From Stenotrophomonas sepilia (GTDB lineage: Bacteria > Pseudomonadota > Gammaproteobacteria > Xanthomonadales > Xanthomonadaceae), in NCBI RefSeq assembly GCF_003244875.1, contig NZ_LXXZ01000026.1, positions 1 to 64,000 on the forward strand: DNA of 64,000 nt, in the 5' to 3' direction. Within the stretch, counting starts at the first letter, position 1; every line of letters starts with the position of its first letter. The position numbers and the translations under genes are program-made. A model generated the notes under the pieces. The model saw nothing but the letters and a program-made list of their open reading frames with translations. It was not told the origin of the DNA and did no database searches. Positions 1 to 10,310 of the stretch are shown in pieces.

Positions 1-160
1 GGTTGCGGGGGCGTGAGCGCCATGGATGGCGCGACCGAGCCTGCAGGGACGTATTCACGGCGTCCCCCGCAACCGGACCCACCCCGCCAATCCACGGATA
101 GCGCGCTTCGGCTGTTGCCGTTGCCTCTGCGGGTGCAGGGCTGCAAGCCCTGCAACCCAA
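1..160 (+). repeat. Composite hairpin repeat, copy 1 (left edge cut)
   Basis: This is the right-hand part of a long imperfect palindrome: GGTTGCGGGGG at 1-11 pairs with CCCCCGCAACC at about 63-73, and the left arm runs off the window. Inside is a small dyad (GCGCCATGGATGGCGC). A GTTGC-rich stretch follows, then the block CTCTGCGGGTGC, then the palindrome TGCAGGGCT-GCA-AGCCCTGCA at 134-154. The same order of parts occurs at 61178-61362 (inverted) and 61508-61682. The ends lie against the 3' end of the MFS gene, so it may also act as its transcript end. Confidence 0.7.
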
Positions 161-165
161 CCCCC

Positions 166-1365
166 TCAGCGAGCAGCAGGCCGCGACGGCGGCAGCCACG
201 CCGCCACGATGCCCAGCAACGGCAGGAACGCGGTCAGCTGGTAGACGTACTCGATGCTGGTCCTGTCCGCCAACAGGCCGAGCACGGCGGCACCCAGCCC
301 GCCCATACCGAACGCGAAACCGAAGAACAGGCCGGACACCATGCCGATGCGGTGCGGCATCATCTCCTGCGCGTACACCACGATGGCCGAGAATGCCGAG
401 GACAGCACGAAGCCGATCAGTACCGCGAGCACCGTGGTCCACAGCAGATCGGCATGCGGCAGCATCAACGCAAACGGCGCCACGCCGAGGATCGAGGTCC
501 AGATGATCGGCTTGCGGCCGATCCGGTCACCCAACGGGCCGCCGAGGAAGCCGCCAGCGGCGGACGCCACCAGGAACGCGAACAGGTGCAGCTGCGCCTG
601 CGCCACCGGAATGCCGAAATGGTGGATCAGGTAGAAGGTGAAGTAGCTGCCGATGCTGGCCATGTAGAAGTACTTGCTGAAGATCAGCACCAGCAGGATC
701 GCCAGCACCTTGGCCACCGTGCGTGGTGGATGGCGCGGCGCCATCGAGGCGGTACTGGCTGGGCGCGGCGTGCCCAGATGCAGCGCGTACCAGCGGCCGA
801 CATAGGTCAGCAGCGCGATGCCGATCAGGGCCGCGCCTGCGAACCACGACGCGGCATGCTGGCCGTACGGCACGATCACTGCCGCCGCAATCAGGGGGCC
901 CAACGCGGTACCGAAATTGCCCCCCACCTGGAACACCGACTGCGCGAAGCCATGACGGCCGCCCGAGGCGAGCCGCGCGATGCGCGAGGCCTCCGGATGG
1001 AAGATCGCCGAGCCGATGCCGACCATTGCCGCTGCCAGCAGCACCATCGCGTAGTTCGGTGCGAAGCCGAGCAGCAGCATGCCGCACAAGGTCGAGGCCA
1101 TGCCGATCGGTAGCGAATACGGTGCCGGGCGGCGGTCGGTGGCTACACCGATCAACGGCTGGAAGATCGACGCAGTGAGCTGATAGGTCAACGTGATCAG
1201 GCCGATCTGGGTGAAGCTGAGACTGAAGCCACCCTTGATCACCGGATAGATGGCCAGGATCAGCGACTGCATCATGTCGTTGACGACGTGCGAGGTGGAA
1301 ATGGCGGCCAGCACGCCGGGGGCCGCCGGGCGTGAGGTCGTTGCGGGAGAAGCCAGGGTCGACAT
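166..1365 (-). CDS. MFS transporter, fosmidomycin-resistance (Fsr) type
   Basis: 399-residue inner-membrane protein with about 12 hydrophobic helices. The N-terminal segment STSHVVNDMMQSLILAIYPV and the phrase IFQPLIGVATDRRPAPYS (loop 2-3, with the DRR signature of MFS proteins) are typical of Fsr-like drug/proton antiporters, which export fosmidomycin and other small molecules in E. coli. The actual substrate here is not known. The start at 1365 precedes a short polar tail (STLASPATTSRPAAP) before helix 1. The gene is divergent from an AraC-type regulator 72 bp away, which probably controls it. The stop lies directly beside the composite hairpin repeat at the left edge. Confidence 0.9.
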   Translation of the reverse strand: MSTLASPATTSRPAAPGVLAAISTSHVVNDMMQSLILAIYPVIKGGFSLSFTQIGLITLTYQLTASIFQPLIGVATDRRPAPYSLPIGMASTLCGMLLLGFAPNYAMVLLAAAMVGIGSAIFHPEASRIARLASGGRHGFAQSVFQVGGNFGTALGPLIAAAVIVPYGQHAASWFAGAALIGIALLTYVGRWYALHLGTPRPASTASMAPRHPPRTVAKVLAILLVLIFSKYFYMASIGSYFTFYLIHHFGIPVAQAQLHLFAFLVASAAGGFLGGPLGDRIGRKPIIWTSILGVAPFALMLPHADLLWTTVLAVLIGFVLSSAFSAIVVYAQEMMPHRIGMVSGLFFGFAFGMGGLGAAVLGLLADRTSIEYVYQLTAFLPLLGIVAAWLPPSRPAAR

Positions 1366-1437
1366 GGACGCAGTCAGGTTGGGGGCGAGCCCCGCATGCT
1401 ACGGTTGCCCTTCCCTCCCTTCTGCCGCGTTCAGGTC

Positions 1438-2235
1438 ATGCCCTATCGCAAAAAGGACATAGCCAGTGACGTCGATCCGGCCGCGCCCTGGCGGGAGGTT
1501 CCACTGCATCGCCCGGTCACCTATCGGGTCACCCAGTACCCAGTAGGTACCCACATCCCTGGTCACAAGCATCAGCGCCACCAGCTGGTCTACGCCATCT
1601 CCGGCCTGATGGTGGTGCGGTCGGAAGTCGGGCGCTGGGTGGTGCCATCGAACCGCGCGATCTGGATGCCGGCCGGCATGGTGCACGCGGTGGACTGCAT
1701 CGCCGCCGTGCACATGCGCAGCCTGTACATCGACCCGCCGTTTGCCCCGCACCTGCCGACCGAGCCGTTCGCGGTGCAGGTGTCGCCCCTGCTGCGCGAA
1801 CTGCTGCAGGCCGCCACGCTGGTCAAGGGCGAGCACATCGAGGACAGCCGCGATGGCCGCGTGGTGCGCCTTCTACTGGACGAACTGCATCGCATGGACG
1901 TGCTGCCTCTGCACCTGCCTGCGCCAAGCGACCCGCGCCTGCTGCGGATCTGCCAACACCTGCAGAAGCACCCCGGCGACGACGCCACACTGCAGGACTG
2001 GGCACAGGCGCTGGAGGTGGACGTGAAAACCATCCAGCGGCGCTTCGCCACCGAGCTGGGCATGACCTTCGGCCAGTGGCGGCAGCAGGCACGGCTGCTG
2101 GCCGCGATGGAACGGCTGGCGGTCGGTGACAAGGTCATCGATGTCGCGCTGGCGACGGGCTACGACAGCCCCAGCGCGTTCACCAGCATGTTCAAGCGCC
2201 AGCTCGGGCAGACACCTGCGGCGTTTTTCCGGTAA
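1438..2235 (+). CDS. AraC-family regulator with N-terminal cupin
   Basis: 265 residues from the ATG at 1438. A longer frame opens at 1396, but the extra 14 residues are not conserved-looking, and MPYRKKD is a natural start. The N-terminal half is a cupin sensor domain (H-K-H-Q-R-H-Q-L motif, GTHIPGHKHQRHQLVYAISG). The C-terminal ~100 residues form the double helix-turn-helix of AraC proteins, ending with the typical YDSPSAFTSMFKRQLGQTPAAFF. The cupin/AraC architecture resembles regulators that sit next to MFS exporters. Divergence from the Fsr-like pump suggests that it controls that pump. The inducer is unknown. Confidence 0.92.
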   Translation: MPYRKKDIASDVDPAAPWREVPLHRPVTYRVTQYPVGTHIPGHKHQRHQLVYAISGLMVVRSEVGRWVVPSNRAIWMPAGMVHAVDCIAAVHMRSLYIDPPFAPHLPTEPFAVQVSPLLRELLQAATLVKGEHIEDSRDGRVVRLLLDELHRMDVLPLHLPAPSDPRLLRICQHLQKHPGDDATLQDWAQALEVDVKTIQRRFATELGMTFGQWRQQARLLAAMERLAVGDKVIDVALATGYDSPSAFTSMFKRQLGQTPAAFFR

Positions 2236-2239
2236 CGGC

Positions 2240-2329
2240 ATCCACGCATGGCGTGGATCCACCATCGCGGCGCATGCCCGGCGGAAACCATCGCGGATCG
2301 CAAACGAGAACGCCGGGCATGGCCCGGCG
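2240..2329. repeat. SMAG-like palindrome plus hairpin in the araC/dnaJ gap
   Basis: ATCCACGCATGGCGTGGAT at 2240-2258 is a copy of a palindrome seen again at 9177, 11528 and 49312; here the terminal GTAG is degenerate (CCAC). A second dyad, CGCCGGGC-ATG-GCCCGGCG, lies at 2311-2329. The two converging genes end on either side, so the dyads could act as transcript-end structures. Confidence 0.7.
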
Positions 2330-2357
2330 CTTCCGCTTAACGCTTCGGTTGAGAAAC

Positions 2358-3482
2358 TCAGGACGTCATCCGGTCCCAGAAGCCCTTCACGCCGTCGATG
2401 AAGGTGGCCGACTTCGGCGAATGCTTGCGCGCTTCCTCGCCGACGAAGGTGGCTTCGAACTGCTCCAGCAGCTTGCGCTGTTCGGTGGTGAGGTTGACCG
2501 GAGTCTCCACCACCACGCGGCAATACAGGTCGCCTTCGCTGCGGCTGCGCACCGAACGCACACCCTTGCCGCGCAGGCGGAACAGCTTGCCGGTCTGGGT
2601 CTCGGCCGGAATGCGGATCTCCGCTTCGCCGCCGAGGGTAGCCACGCGCACGGTGTCACCCAGTGCCGCCTGCGAGATGCGGATCGGCACTTCGCAGTGC
2701 AGGTCGTCGCCATCGCGCTGGAAGATCGCATGCTCGCGCACGCGCACTTCCACGTACAGGTCGCCCGGCGGCGTACCGGCCGGCCCGGCTTCACCCTCGC
2801 CCTGCAGGCGGATGCGGTCACCGGTATCGACGCCCGCCGGCACCTTCACCGACAGCACCTTGTCTTCCTCGACGCGGCCGTTGCCGTGGCAGGTCTTGCA
2901 GGGCTTGGCGATGATCTGGCCACGGCCGCCGCAGTTGTGGCAGGCCTGCTGCATGGCGAAGATGCCGCGCTGGATGCGCACCTGGCCGCGGCCATGGCAC
3001 ACGTTGCAGGTCTCGACCTTGCCGTCCTCGGAGCCACTGCCATCGCAGTCGCCGCACTCGGCCAGGGTCGGAATCTCGATGCGGCGCTCGACGCCGCGCA
3101 CGGCCTCTTCCAGATCCAGCTCCATCACGTAGCCGATGTCGGCGCCGCGACGGGCCTGGCGCGGACCACCGCCGCCACCGCCAAAGATGTTGCCGAAGAT
3201 ATCGCCGAAGATATCGTTCATGTCCGGGCCGCCCGGGCCGCCGCCGCCCATGCCGTGCTCGAACGCGGCGTGGCCGTGGCTGTCGTACATGCGGCGCTTG
3301 TTGCCGTCGGACAGCACTTCGTAGGCTTCCTTGCACTCCTTGAAGGAGGCCTCGGCCGCCGCATCACCCGGGTTGCGGTCCGGATGGAACTTCATCGCGC
3401 AGCGACGGTACGCCTTCTTCAGCTCGTCGTCGGTGGCGGTGCGGGCAACGCCCAGCACTTCGTAGTAATCGCGCTTGCTCAT
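2358..3482 (-). CDS. dnaJ: Chaperone DnaJ (Hsp40)
   Basis: 374 residues, normal for class I DnaJ, the cytosolic co-chaperone that stimulates the DnaK ATPase and delivers substrates. The J domain covers residues 1-70 with HPD at 33-35. A Gly/Phe-rich linker follows (GMGGGGPGG, then NIFGGGGGG). The zinc domain has four CxxCxGxG-type motifs ([32 protein letters not shown]), and then comes the C-terminal substrate-binding domain. It is the last gene of hrcA-grpE-dnaK-dnaJ, separated from dnaK by 154 bp that include an 11-bp hairpin. Confidence 0.98.
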   Translation of the reverse strand: MSKRDYYEVLGVARTATDDELKKAYRRCAMKFHPDRNPGDAAAEASFKECKEAYEVLSDGNKRRMYDSHGHAAFEHGMGGGGPGGPDMNDIFGDIFGNIFGGGGGGPRQARRGADIGYVMELDLEEAVRGVERRIEIPTLAECGDCDGSGSEDGKVETCNVCHGRGQVRIQRGIFAMQQACHNCGGRGQIIAKPCKTCHGNGRVEEDKVLSVKVPAGVDTGDRIRLQGEGEAGPAGTPPGDLYVEVRVREHAIFQRDGDDLHCEVPIRISQAALGDTVRVATLGGEAEIRIPAETQTGKLFRLRGKGVRSVRSRSEGDLYCRVVVETPVNLTTEQRKLLEQFEATFVGEEARKHSPKSATFIDGVKGFWDRMTS

Positions 3483-3599
3483 ATCGTGAATCGGGTTCCG
3501 GAAAGTCGGGATTCGTCAAAGCGGAAGAGCGGAACCAGGTCCGCTCTTGCGTCGGGCGCCCCGACACGCCGGTGGGCGGTCAGGACCCTGATGCGACAA

Positions 3600-3624
3600 C
3601 GGGACGCTGGTGGCCAGCGTCCCG
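3600..3624 (-). terminator. Hairpin between dnaK and dnaJ
   Basis: CGGGACGCTGG-TGG-CCAGCGTCCCG is a perfect 11-bp stem with a 3-nt loop, 12 bp behind the dnaK stop. No U-run follows, so it is more likely a partial terminator or mRNA-stability element that keeps dnaJ below dnaK than a full stop. Confidence 0.55.
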
Positions 3625-3636
3625 CGTCGGTCCGGA

Positions 3637-5559
3637 TCAGGACTTCTTGTCGTCCTTGACTTCGGTGAACTCAGCGTCGACCACGTCATCCTGCGCCTTG
3701 CCGGCATTGCCGGCGTCGGCACCCGGGGCACCGCCCTGGTCGGCCGAAGCAGCGGCGAACAGCGACTGGCCAGCTTCTTCCAGTGCCTTCGACTTGGCTT
3801 CGATCTGTGCCTTGTCGTCGCCCTTCATCGCGGTTTCCAGATCAGCCAGCGCTGCCTCGACCTTGCCGATGACATCGCCGCCGACCTTGCTGCCGTGCTC
3901 GGTGATGGCGCTGCGGGTGCCGTGGATCAGGGCGTCGGCCTGGTTGCGGGCCTGCACCAGTTCCTGGAACTTCTTGTCTTCCTCGCGGTTGGCTTCCGCG
4001 TCGGCAACCATGCGCGCGATCTCTTCCTCGGACAGGCCCGAACCGGCCTTGATCTCGACCTTCTGTTCCTTGTTGGTCTTCTTGTCCTTGGCCGACACGT
4101 GCAGGATGCCGTTGGCGTCGATGTCGAAGGACACTTCCACCTGCGGCAGGCCACGCGGGGCCGGCTCGATGCCGGACAGGTCGAACTTGGCCAGCGACTT
4201 GTTGAAGCGGGCCTGTTCGCGCTCACCCTGCAGCACGTGCACGGTCACGGCCGACTGGTTGTCCTCGGCGGTGGAGAACACCTGCGAGGCCTTGGTCGGG
4301 ATGGTGGTGTTCTTCTCGATGATCTTGGTGAACACGCCACCCATGGTTTCGATACCCAGCGACAGTGGGGTCACGTCCAGCAGCAGCACGTCCTTGACGT
4401 CGCCGCCCAGCACGCCACCCTGGATCGCCGCACCCAGTGCCACGGCTTCGTCCGGGTTGACGTCCTTGCGCGGTTCCTTGCCGAAGAACTCGGTCACCGC
4501 CTGCTGCACCTTCGGCATGCGGGTCTGGCCGCCGACCAGGATCACTTCGCTGATGTCGCTCGAACGCAGGCCGGCATCGTTCAGGGCGACGCGGCACGGC
4601 TCGATCGACTTCTTGATCAGGTCGTCCACCAGTGCTTCCAGCTTGGCGCGGGTCAGCTTGATGTTCAGGTGCTTCGGACCCGACGCGTCAGCGGTGACGT
4701 ACGGCAGGTTCACTTCGGTCTGCTGGGCGCTGGACAGCTCGATCTTGGCGCGCTCGGCAGCATCCTTCAGGCGCTGCAGGGCCAGCGGATCCTTGCGCAG
4801 GTCGATGCCCTGGTCCTTGTTGAATTCTTCAACCAGGTACTCGATGACGCGGTTGTCGAAGTCTTCGCCACCCAGGAAGGTGTCGCCGTTGGTGGCCAGC
4901 ACTTCGAACTGCTTCTCGCCGTCGACATTGGCGATCTCGATCACCGAGACGTCGAAGGTGCCGCCGCCCAGGTCGTACACCACGATCTTGCGATCCTTGT
5001 TGTCGCCCTTGTCCAGGCCGTAGGCCAGCGCAGCCGCGGTCGGCTCGTTGATGATGCGCTTGACGTCCAGGCCGGCGATGCGACCGGCGTCCTTGGTCGC
5101 CTGGCGCTGGCTGTCGTTGAAGTAGGCCGGCACGGTAATGACCGCTTCGGTGACCTTCTCACCGAGGAAGTCCTCGGCGGTCTTCTTCATCTTCTCCAGC
5201 ACCTTGGCCGAGATTTCCTGCGGGGCCATCTTCTTGCCGTCGCTGGTGGCGACCCAGGCATCGCCATTGTCATGGGCCAGGATGCTGTACGGGACGTGGG
5301 CGATGTCCTTCTGCACCTCGCCATCGGTGAACTTGCGGCCGATCAGGCGCTTCACCGCGTAGAAGGTGTTCTTCGGGTTGGTCACGGCCTGGCGCTTGGC
5401 CGAGGCACCGACCAGGACTTCGCCGTCCTTGGTGTAGGCGACGATCGACGGGGTGGTGCGATCGCCTTCCGAATTCTCGATGACGCGGGCCTTGCCGCCG
5501 TCCATGATCGCCACGCACGAGTTGGTGGTGCCGAGGTCGATACCAATGATCTTGCCCAT
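3637..5559 (-). CDS. dnaK: Chaperone DnaK (Hsp70)
   Basis: 640 residues, the standard DnaK length. The N-terminal nucleotide-binding domain starts with [20 protein letters not shown], includes the phosphate loop [15 protein letters not shown], and reaches the linker [17 protein letters not shown] near residue 390. The beta-sandwich substrate domain and helical lid follow, ending in an Ala/Gly-rich tail and [11 protein letters not shown], close to the EEVK-type end. It refolds proteins in the cytosol with DnaJ and GrpE. A sigma-32-type promoter lies in front of it (5623-5651), so it can be transcribed apart from hrcA-grpE. Confidence 0.99.
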   Translation of the reverse strand: MGKIIGIDLGTTNSCVAIMDGGKARVIENSEGDRTTPSIVAYTKDGEVLVGASAKRQAVTNPKNTFYAVKRLIGRKFTDGEVQKDIAHVPYSILAHDNGDAWVATSDGKKMAPQEISAKVLEKMKKTAEDFLGEKVTEAVITVPAYFNDSQRQATKDAGRIAGLDVKRIINEPTAAALAYGLDKGDNKDRKIVVYDLGGGTFDVSVIEIANVDGEKQFEVLATNGDTFLGGEDFDNRVIEYLVEEFNKDQGIDLRKDPLALQRLKDAAERAKIELSSAQQTEVNLPYVTADASGPKHLNIKLTRAKLEALVDDLIKKSIEPCRVALNDAGLRSSDISEVILVGGQTRMPKVQQAVTEFFGKEPRKDVNPDEAVALGAAIQGGVLGGDVKDVLLLDVTPLSLGIETMGGVFTKIIEKNTTIPTKASQVFSTAEDNQSAVTVHVLQGEREQARFNKSLAKFDLSGIEPAPRGLPQVEVSFDIDANGILHVSAKDKKTNKEQKVEIKAGSGLSEEEIARMVADAEANREEDKKFQELVQARNQADALIHGTRSAITEHGSKVGGDVIGKVEAALADLETAMKGDDKAQIEAKSKALEEAGQSLFAAASADQGGAPGADAGNAGKAQDDVVDAEFTEVKDDKKS

Positions 5560-5622
5560 GGGGGAGACTCCTGAGGATGCTTGTTGGGGTCAGTCCGGCC
5601 GTTCGGCCGGTGGATGAATACG

Positions 5623-5651
5623 ATGTGGGGGAGGCCCGTGGAACATTCAAG
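5623..5651 (-). promoter_or_regulatory. Predicted sigma-32 heat-shock promoter of dnaK
   Basis: Read on the minus strand, CTTGAA (5651-5646), a 15-bp spacer and CCCCACAT (5630-5623) fit the RpoH consensus CTTGAA-N13-17-CCCCATNT closely. The site is in the 180-bp grpE-dnaK gap, about 65 bp upstream of the dnaK ATG. The start of transcription would be near 5615. Confidence 0.65.
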
Positions 5652-5740
5652 CCACCTCCCGAACGCTGTGTTTCCGGTCGCCCGGCGCGTTCAGCGTCGG
5701 GCCGGGTCGCAGGTGATTCCCGCCGCCCGGCCCGGCAGGG

Positions 5741-6256
5741 TCAGTCGGCGGCCACCACCACCAGCGCCGGCCGCAGCAGGCGCTCGTTGAGCAGGTAGCC
5801 CTTCTGGAACACGGTCACCACGCTGCCCGGGGCAGCGCCCGGGGTCGGCGCCTGGCTGATGGCCTGGTGGTGCTCCGGGTTGAACGGCTGGCCGATCGGG
5901 TCCAGCAGGACCAGGCCGTTGTCGGCAGCGACCTTGAGCAGCTGCTTGTAGGTCAGCTCCAGGCCTTCGCGCAGCGGGTGCGGGTCGTCGCCGGCGGCCT
6001 TCAGGCCGGCATCCAGGCTGTCGAACACCGGCAACAGCTCGCCCAGCAGCTTCTCGTTGGCGAACTTGCGGGCCTGCTCGATGTCACGGGCAACACGCTT
6101 GCGCTGGTTTTCCAGGTCGGCGCGCTCACGCAGCGCATCGGCCTTGACCTGCTCGACTTCGGCGCGCAGGCGCTCGACTTCGTCGTTGACGCCGGCGGTG
6201 GCAGCCGCATCGGCGGCACTCTGCTGGGATTCGATATCTGGATGTTCGTGGTTCAT
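5741..6256 (-). CDS. grpE: Nucleotide-exchange factor GrpE
   Basis: 171 residues from the ATG at 6256. The frame is open to a GTG at 6277, but AGGGA lies 8 nt before the ATG, so [12 protein letters not shown] is preferred. An acidic N-terminus leads into a long coiled coil ([26 protein letters not shown]) and the four-helix/beta domain with the GrpE signature [10 protein letters not shown]. It releases ADP from DnaK. It is the second gene of the heat-shock operon, 63 bp behind hrcA. Confidence 0.97.
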   Translation of the reverse strand: MNHEHPDIESQQSAADAAATAGVNDEVERLRAEVEQVKADALRERADLENQRKRVARDIEQARKFANEKLLGELLPVFDSLDAGLKAAGDDPHPLREGLELTYKQLLKVAADNGLVLLDPIGQPFNPEHHQAISQAPTPGAAPGSVVTVFQKGYLLNERLLRPALVVVAAD

Positions 6257-6319
6257 GTCTGGGTCCCTGGCGGTCACTCTCCGCCTCCACCCACCCTAGT
6301 GTGGGCGGGATGCTGCGTT

Positions 6320-7384
6320 TCAAGCGTCGGATGTTCCCGGCGTGCGTCCGGCCGGCGAAAAGGCCGCGCCAAGCACATCGGCGGTGGCCTGGACCAGTGG
6401 GATCACCCGGTCGTAGGCCATCCGCTTGGGACCGATCACGCCCAGCACGCCCAGCACCTGGCCATTGGCGGTATACGGGGCAGTGACCAGCGAGACGCCC
6501 TGCAGCGGCATCATTCCGGTCTCTTCGCCGATGAAGATGCGCACCCCCGGCGCCTGGATGGTCCGCTCCAGCAGCTGCAGGATTTCGCGCTTGCTGGAGA
6601 ACAGCTCGAACAGTTCGCGCAGGCGCTCCAGGTCGGACAGGTCCTGCACGCCCATCAAGCGGGTCTGCCCGGCCACCAGCATGTCGTCGGCCGCCGGCTG
6701 CAGGGCCTGCTCGGCCAGTTCGATGCTGTGGGCCAGCAACTGCTCCAGTTCGGACCGGGCGTCGCGCAGCTCCAGCAGCAGGCGGGTACGGATCTCGGCC
6801 ATCGGCAGGCCGGCGAAATGCGCATTGAGGTAATTGGCGACCTGCTCCAGCTGGCCTGGCGCAAACTCCTGCCGGGTCTCGATCACCCGGTTCTGCACCT
6901 CGTTGTCGGCAAATACCAGGATCGCCAGCACCCGGCGCCCGTCCAGCGCCACGAAATCGATCTGGCGGAAGGCGAACTGCTCACGCCGCGGGGCGCTGAC
7001 CACGCCGACGAAGTGGCTCATCGCCGACAGCAGCTCCGAGGCGCTGCCGAGCAGGGCCTGGGTACTGCCGCCGCCGGCCAGTTCCTGGCGCAACCGGGCC
7101 AGCTCGCCCTCGCCCGGCGGCTGCATCTGCAGCAGGCTGTCGACGAACACCCGGTAGCCATGCGCGGTCGGGACGCGGCCGGCCGAGGTATGTGGCGAGG
7201 CCAGCAGGCCCAGATCCTCCAGGTCGCCCAGGATGTTGCGGATGGTGGCCGGGCTGACCTCCAGGCCGGCCACGCGCGCCAGCGTCTGCGAGCCGACCGG
7301 CTCGCCGTCCTGGATGTATCGCGCGATCAGCGTGCGCAGCAGGTGGCGCGCACGCGGGGCAAGCTGGTCGGGAGAACCGTGCAT
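6320..7384 (-). CDS. hrcA: Heat-inducible transcription repressor HrcA
   Basis: 354 residues from the ATG at 7384 (AGGT 10 nt upstream). A longer frame to 7444 would run through the predicted promoter and is rejected. The N-terminal winged helix (RARHLLRTLIARYIQDGEPVGSQTLAR) precedes the HrcA effector domain. HrcA normally binds CIRCE operators and represses chaperone genes. No CIRCE (TTAGCACTC-N9-GAGTGCTAA) is visible anywhere in this operon, so its targets, such as groESL, probably lie elsewhere. It is the first gene of hrcA-grpE-dnaK-dnaJ. Confidence 0.97.
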   Translation of the reverse strand: MHGSPDQLAPRARHLLRTLIARYIQDGEPVGSQTLARVAGLEVSPATIRNILGDLEDLGLLASPHTSAGRVPTAHGYRVFVDSLLQMQPPGEGELARLRQELAGGGSTQALLGSASELLSAMSHFVGVVSAPRREQFAFRQIDFVALDGRRVLAILVFADNEVQNRVIETRQEFAPGQLEQVANYLNAHFAGLPMAEIRTRLLLELRDARSELEQLLAHSIELAEQALQPAADDMLVAGQTRLMGVQDLSDLERLRELFELFSSKREILQLLERTIQAPGVRIFIGEETGMMPLQGVSLVTAPYTANGQVLGVLGVIGPKRMAYDRVIPLVQATADVLGAAFSPAGRTPGTSDA

Positions 7385-7410
7385 GGAATCAACCTGTGAG
7401 ACACGGACAC

Positions 7411-7439
7411 TAGATAATGGCGGCGCATCGCCTTGGCAA
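7411..7439 (-). promoter_or_regulatory. Predicted sigma-70 promoter of hrcA
   Basis: On the minus strand TTGCCA (7439-7434), a 17-bp spacer and TATCTA (7416-7411) give good spacing and boxes, 27 bp before the hrcA ATG. It is back-to-back with recN. Confidence 0.6.
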
Positions 7440-7499
7440 GTCATTGGACCTCCCGCGCCCGCGTGCTAGCGTTGCGCGGCTGCTGACACCCCCTTACCC

Positions 7500-9161
<1,662 letters not shown>

Positions 9162-9176
9162 GGCCTGTTCACGGTT

Positions 9177-9290
9177 ATCCACGCATGGCGTGGATCTACA
9201 ACCCACCCGCACGGTAGTGCCGGACGCTGGCCGGCAACCCAACACCGGTGGACGATGATCGTGAGGTTGCCGGCCAGCGGCCGGCACTAC
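9177..9290. repeat. Cluster of three SMAG palindromes
   Basis: ATCCACGCATGGCGTGGATCTAC (9177-9199, GTAG on the minus strand) is followed by a facing pair: GTAGTGCCGGACGCTGGCCGG (from 9214) and its inverted partner ending CCGGCACTAC at 9290. The pair could fold into one long stem of about 77 nt. SMAG elements are the known GTAG-marked REP-like repeats of S. maltophilia. They fill the gap between the converging recN and LysR genes. Confidence 0.85.
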
Positions 9291-9295
9291 CCGTA

Positions 9296-10213
9296 TCACC
9301 CCAACGGCCGCGCCAGATCCACGTTCTCCACCAGGAAATCGAGGAACGCGCGCACCCGCAGCGGCAGGTAACCGCCCTGCCCCAGGAACACCGCGTGCAC
9401 CTCTTCCAGGTCACCGGGATTGGCCTCTTCCAGCACCGGCAGCAAGCGCCCGGCAGCAATGTCCTCCTGCACCTGGAATGCCGCCAGCCGCGCCATGCCC
9501 AGCCCGCCCAGCACCAGCTGGCGCAGCGCATCGCCGTTGCTGGCGCGGGCATTGCCACTGGGCAGCAGCATCCGCTCGCGCCCCTCCTGCAGCAACGGCC
9601 ACCCCTGCATCGCACGCGCGTGGCCGATGTCCAGCCGGTTGTGCGACTGCAGTTCCTCGGCAGTGCGTGGCAGCCCGTGCCGCTGCGCGTAGGCCGGTGC
9701 AGCCACGATCATCATCCGCGTCGCGCCCAGCCGTCGCGCCACCAGACTGGAGCTCTTCAGCGGCCCGGCCCGCACTGCCACGTCGGTGCGCTGCTCAAGC
9801 AGGTCGATCACCTCGTCGTTGAGGGTCAGGTCCACGCCCACCTGCGGGTTACGCTCAAGGAACGCCGGCAGCAGCGGCAACAGGAAATGGCGGCCAAACG
9901 GCACGTTGGAGTTGACCCGCAGCCGCCCGCGCGGCTCGGCATGGGCGCTGGCACAACGCTCGGCCTCCTCCAGGTCGGCCAGCACGCGCAGGCCACGCTC
10001 ATAGAACGCGCAGCCTTCCGGGGTCAGCTGCAGCTGGCGGGTGGAGCGTTGCAGCAGGCGCGTGCCCAGCCGATGCTCCAGCCGCGCCACCAGCTTGCTG
10101 ACCGCCGACGGCGTCATGTCCAGCGTGCGGGCCGCAGCGGAAAAGCCACCGGTCTCGATCACGCGCACGAACACTTCCAGTTCGCCGGATCGGTTGATGT
10201 CAGGTCGCGCCAT
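9296..10213 (-). CDS. LysR-family transcriptional regulator
   Basis: 305 residues with the usual N-terminal winged helix (GGFSAAARTLDMTPSAVSKLVARLEHRLGTRLLQRSTRQLQLTPEG, residues 22-66) and a LysR effector-binding domain. It is of the CrgA/AaeR-like subgroup that controls single neighbouring genes. It is divergent from a secreted GDSL hydrolase 97 bp away. Two 11-bp direct repeats in the gap are the likely operator. The inducer is not known. Confidence 0.93.
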   Translation of the reverse strand: MARPDINRSGELEVFVRVIETGGFSAAARTLDMTPSAVSKLVARLEHRLGTRLLQRSTRQLQLTPEGCAFYERGLRVLADLEEAERCASAHAEPRGRLRVNSNVPFGRHFLLPLLPAFLERNPQVGVDLTLNDEVIDLLEQRTDVAVRAGPLKSSSLVARRLGATRMMIVAAPAYAQRHGLPRTAEELQSHNRLDIGHARAMQGWPLLQEGRERMLLPSGNARASNGDALRQLVLGGLGMARLAAFQVQEDIAAGRLLPVLEEANPGDLEEVHAVFLGQGGYLPLRVRAFLDFLVENVDLARPLG

Positions 10214-10225
10214 GGCAATGAATCC

Positions 10226-10266
10226 AGTTCACAGATGATTGTCCATGCGCAGTCTAGTTCACAGAT
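10226..10266. promoter_or_regulatory. Direct repeats, candidate LysR operator
   Basis: AGTTCACAGAT occurs at 10226-10236 and 10256-10266, exactly 30 bp apart (about three helical turns), in the gap between the divergent LysR and hydrolase genes. The repeat fits a site bound by a regulator dimer pair on one DNA face. Binding is inferred. Confidence 0.5.
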
Positions 10267-10310
10267 AAGCACGGAATCACCATGGCGGTCCCTCCACTCG
10301 GGACTGCCCG

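Noticed and set aside
3610-5574. Long plus-strand open frame of 654 codons
   Set aside because: It is the antisense of dnaK, a product of high-GC third-position bias, with composition (His/Gln/Val-rich) of a shadow frame.
9177-9290. CRISPR array
   Set aside because: The units are palindromic SMAG repeats with no regular spacers; no cas operon is present and the Cas2-like protein at 22715 stands alone in a prophage.
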